IMG/VR virus record: IMGVR_UViG_3300031624_000011
Span: 1-26,896 of that record
DNA length: 26,896 nucleotides
From: a virus
Strand: one strand, 5' to 3'
Position 1 is the stretch's first letter. Each line of letters opens with the position of its first letter. The position numbers and the translations under genes were made by a program. The notes beneath the pieces were generated by a model that did no database searches, was not told the origin of the DNA, and saw nothing but the letters and a program-made list of their open reading frames with translations. Shown here piece by piece: positions 26,691 to 26,896 of the stretch.

Positions 26691-26858
26691 TTATTTAGTA
26701 CTTCTACTTAAACCCCGACCACGCCCTCTATTAGAACCACCACGGCCTTGGCCACTTCTTTTTCCACCGCCGCCGCCAATTCTTTTTGGTGTGGGTACTC
26801 CCTGATTATCTTTTTTTGGACCTTTACCATCTGGTCCAGTTCCGTCTTTTCTTGGCAT
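26691..26858 (-). CDS. Gly/Arg-rich small protein with DUF5320-like start, 55 aa
   Basis: ATG 26858 is behind a GGTGGT run. MPRKDGTGPDGKGPKKDNQG resembles the MPxxDGTGPxGxGP start of DUF5320 proteins; the remainder is Gly/Arg repeats (GGGGGKRSGQGRGGSNRGRG), as in RNA-binding RGG tails. Function unknown. Confidence 0.5.
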   Translation of the reverse strand: MPRKDGTGPDGKGPKKDNQGVPTPKRIGGGGGKRSGQGRGGSNRGRGRGLSRSTK

Positions 26859-26896
26859 TAGATCACCACCTTTTTATTTATCAAATAGTTTATAAA

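Noticed and set aside
1-26896. CRISPR array or IS element
   Set aside because: No regularly spaced repeats and no transposase or terminal repeats were seen; the only long exact repeat is the 35-bp pair.

Overview
The window is AT-rich, densely packed, and carries every supported gene on the minus strand. It looks like an accessory/early region of a large tailed bacteriophage (Caudoviricetes). The evidence is 16 tRNA-like genes scattered among very small ORFs, a Rad52-type annealing protein, orphan DNA methyltransferases, repair glycosylases, many Cys4 zinc-ribbon miniproteins, and no ribosomal-protein or housekeeping operons. The host should be a bacterium: tmRNA, Lon, a PgpH-type HD domain and sigma70-like promoters are all bacterial. 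The sequence alone does not say which one.

Layout, in transcription order (right to left). 26.9-24.8 kb holds small conserved phage proteins and a family-4 uracil-DNA glycosylase. 24.8-20.4 kb starts with a pyrimidine-dimer-glycosylase-like gene, followed by a field in which tRNAs (Ser, Thr, Ile, Val, Ser, an odd Met-anticodon class II tRNA, Phe, Leu, Asn, Gln, Glu) alternate with small genes. 20.4-16.8 kb is a DNA-modification block: an N6-adenine methyltransferase, a ParB-methyltransferase fusion and a restriction-endonuclease-like protein. 16.8-12.5 kb carries tRNA-Gly x2, tRNA-Ala, an Smr-domain protein, tmRNA, tRNA-Asp, a PTH2-like peptidyl-tRNA hydrolase, an HhH-GPD glycosylase and a tRNA with a CUA (amber) anticodon. 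12.03-11.81 kb is a structured non-coding RNA containing a near-perfect copy of the 23S rRNA GTPase-associated centre (the L11-binding domain) split by an insertion of about 140 nt. 11.7-0 kb is one long operon: Rad52-like protein, a single-module ClpA-like unfoldase, a dihydroorotate-dehydrogenase-like protein, a soluble PgpH-like cyclic-dinucleotide phosphodiesterase, a duplicated zinc-ribbon gene pair, a membrane-anchored nuclease, Lon, and a membrane-anchored caspase-like protease cut by the window edge.

Seven promoters share one strict form (TTGACAAAT, 16-bp spacer, TAATGNT just before a TATNNT -10). In three of them the downstream ATG lies exactly where transcription should start, which suggests leaderless mRNAs. 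Several genes end inside the 5' end of a tRNA, so tRNA processing would remove their stop codons.

Together, tmRNA, PTH2, Smr, Lon, a ClpA-like unfoldase, many tRNAs and a 23S rRNA mimic suggest a phage-encoded translation-rescue and proteolysis kit. This is inference; the individual parts are read from sequence.
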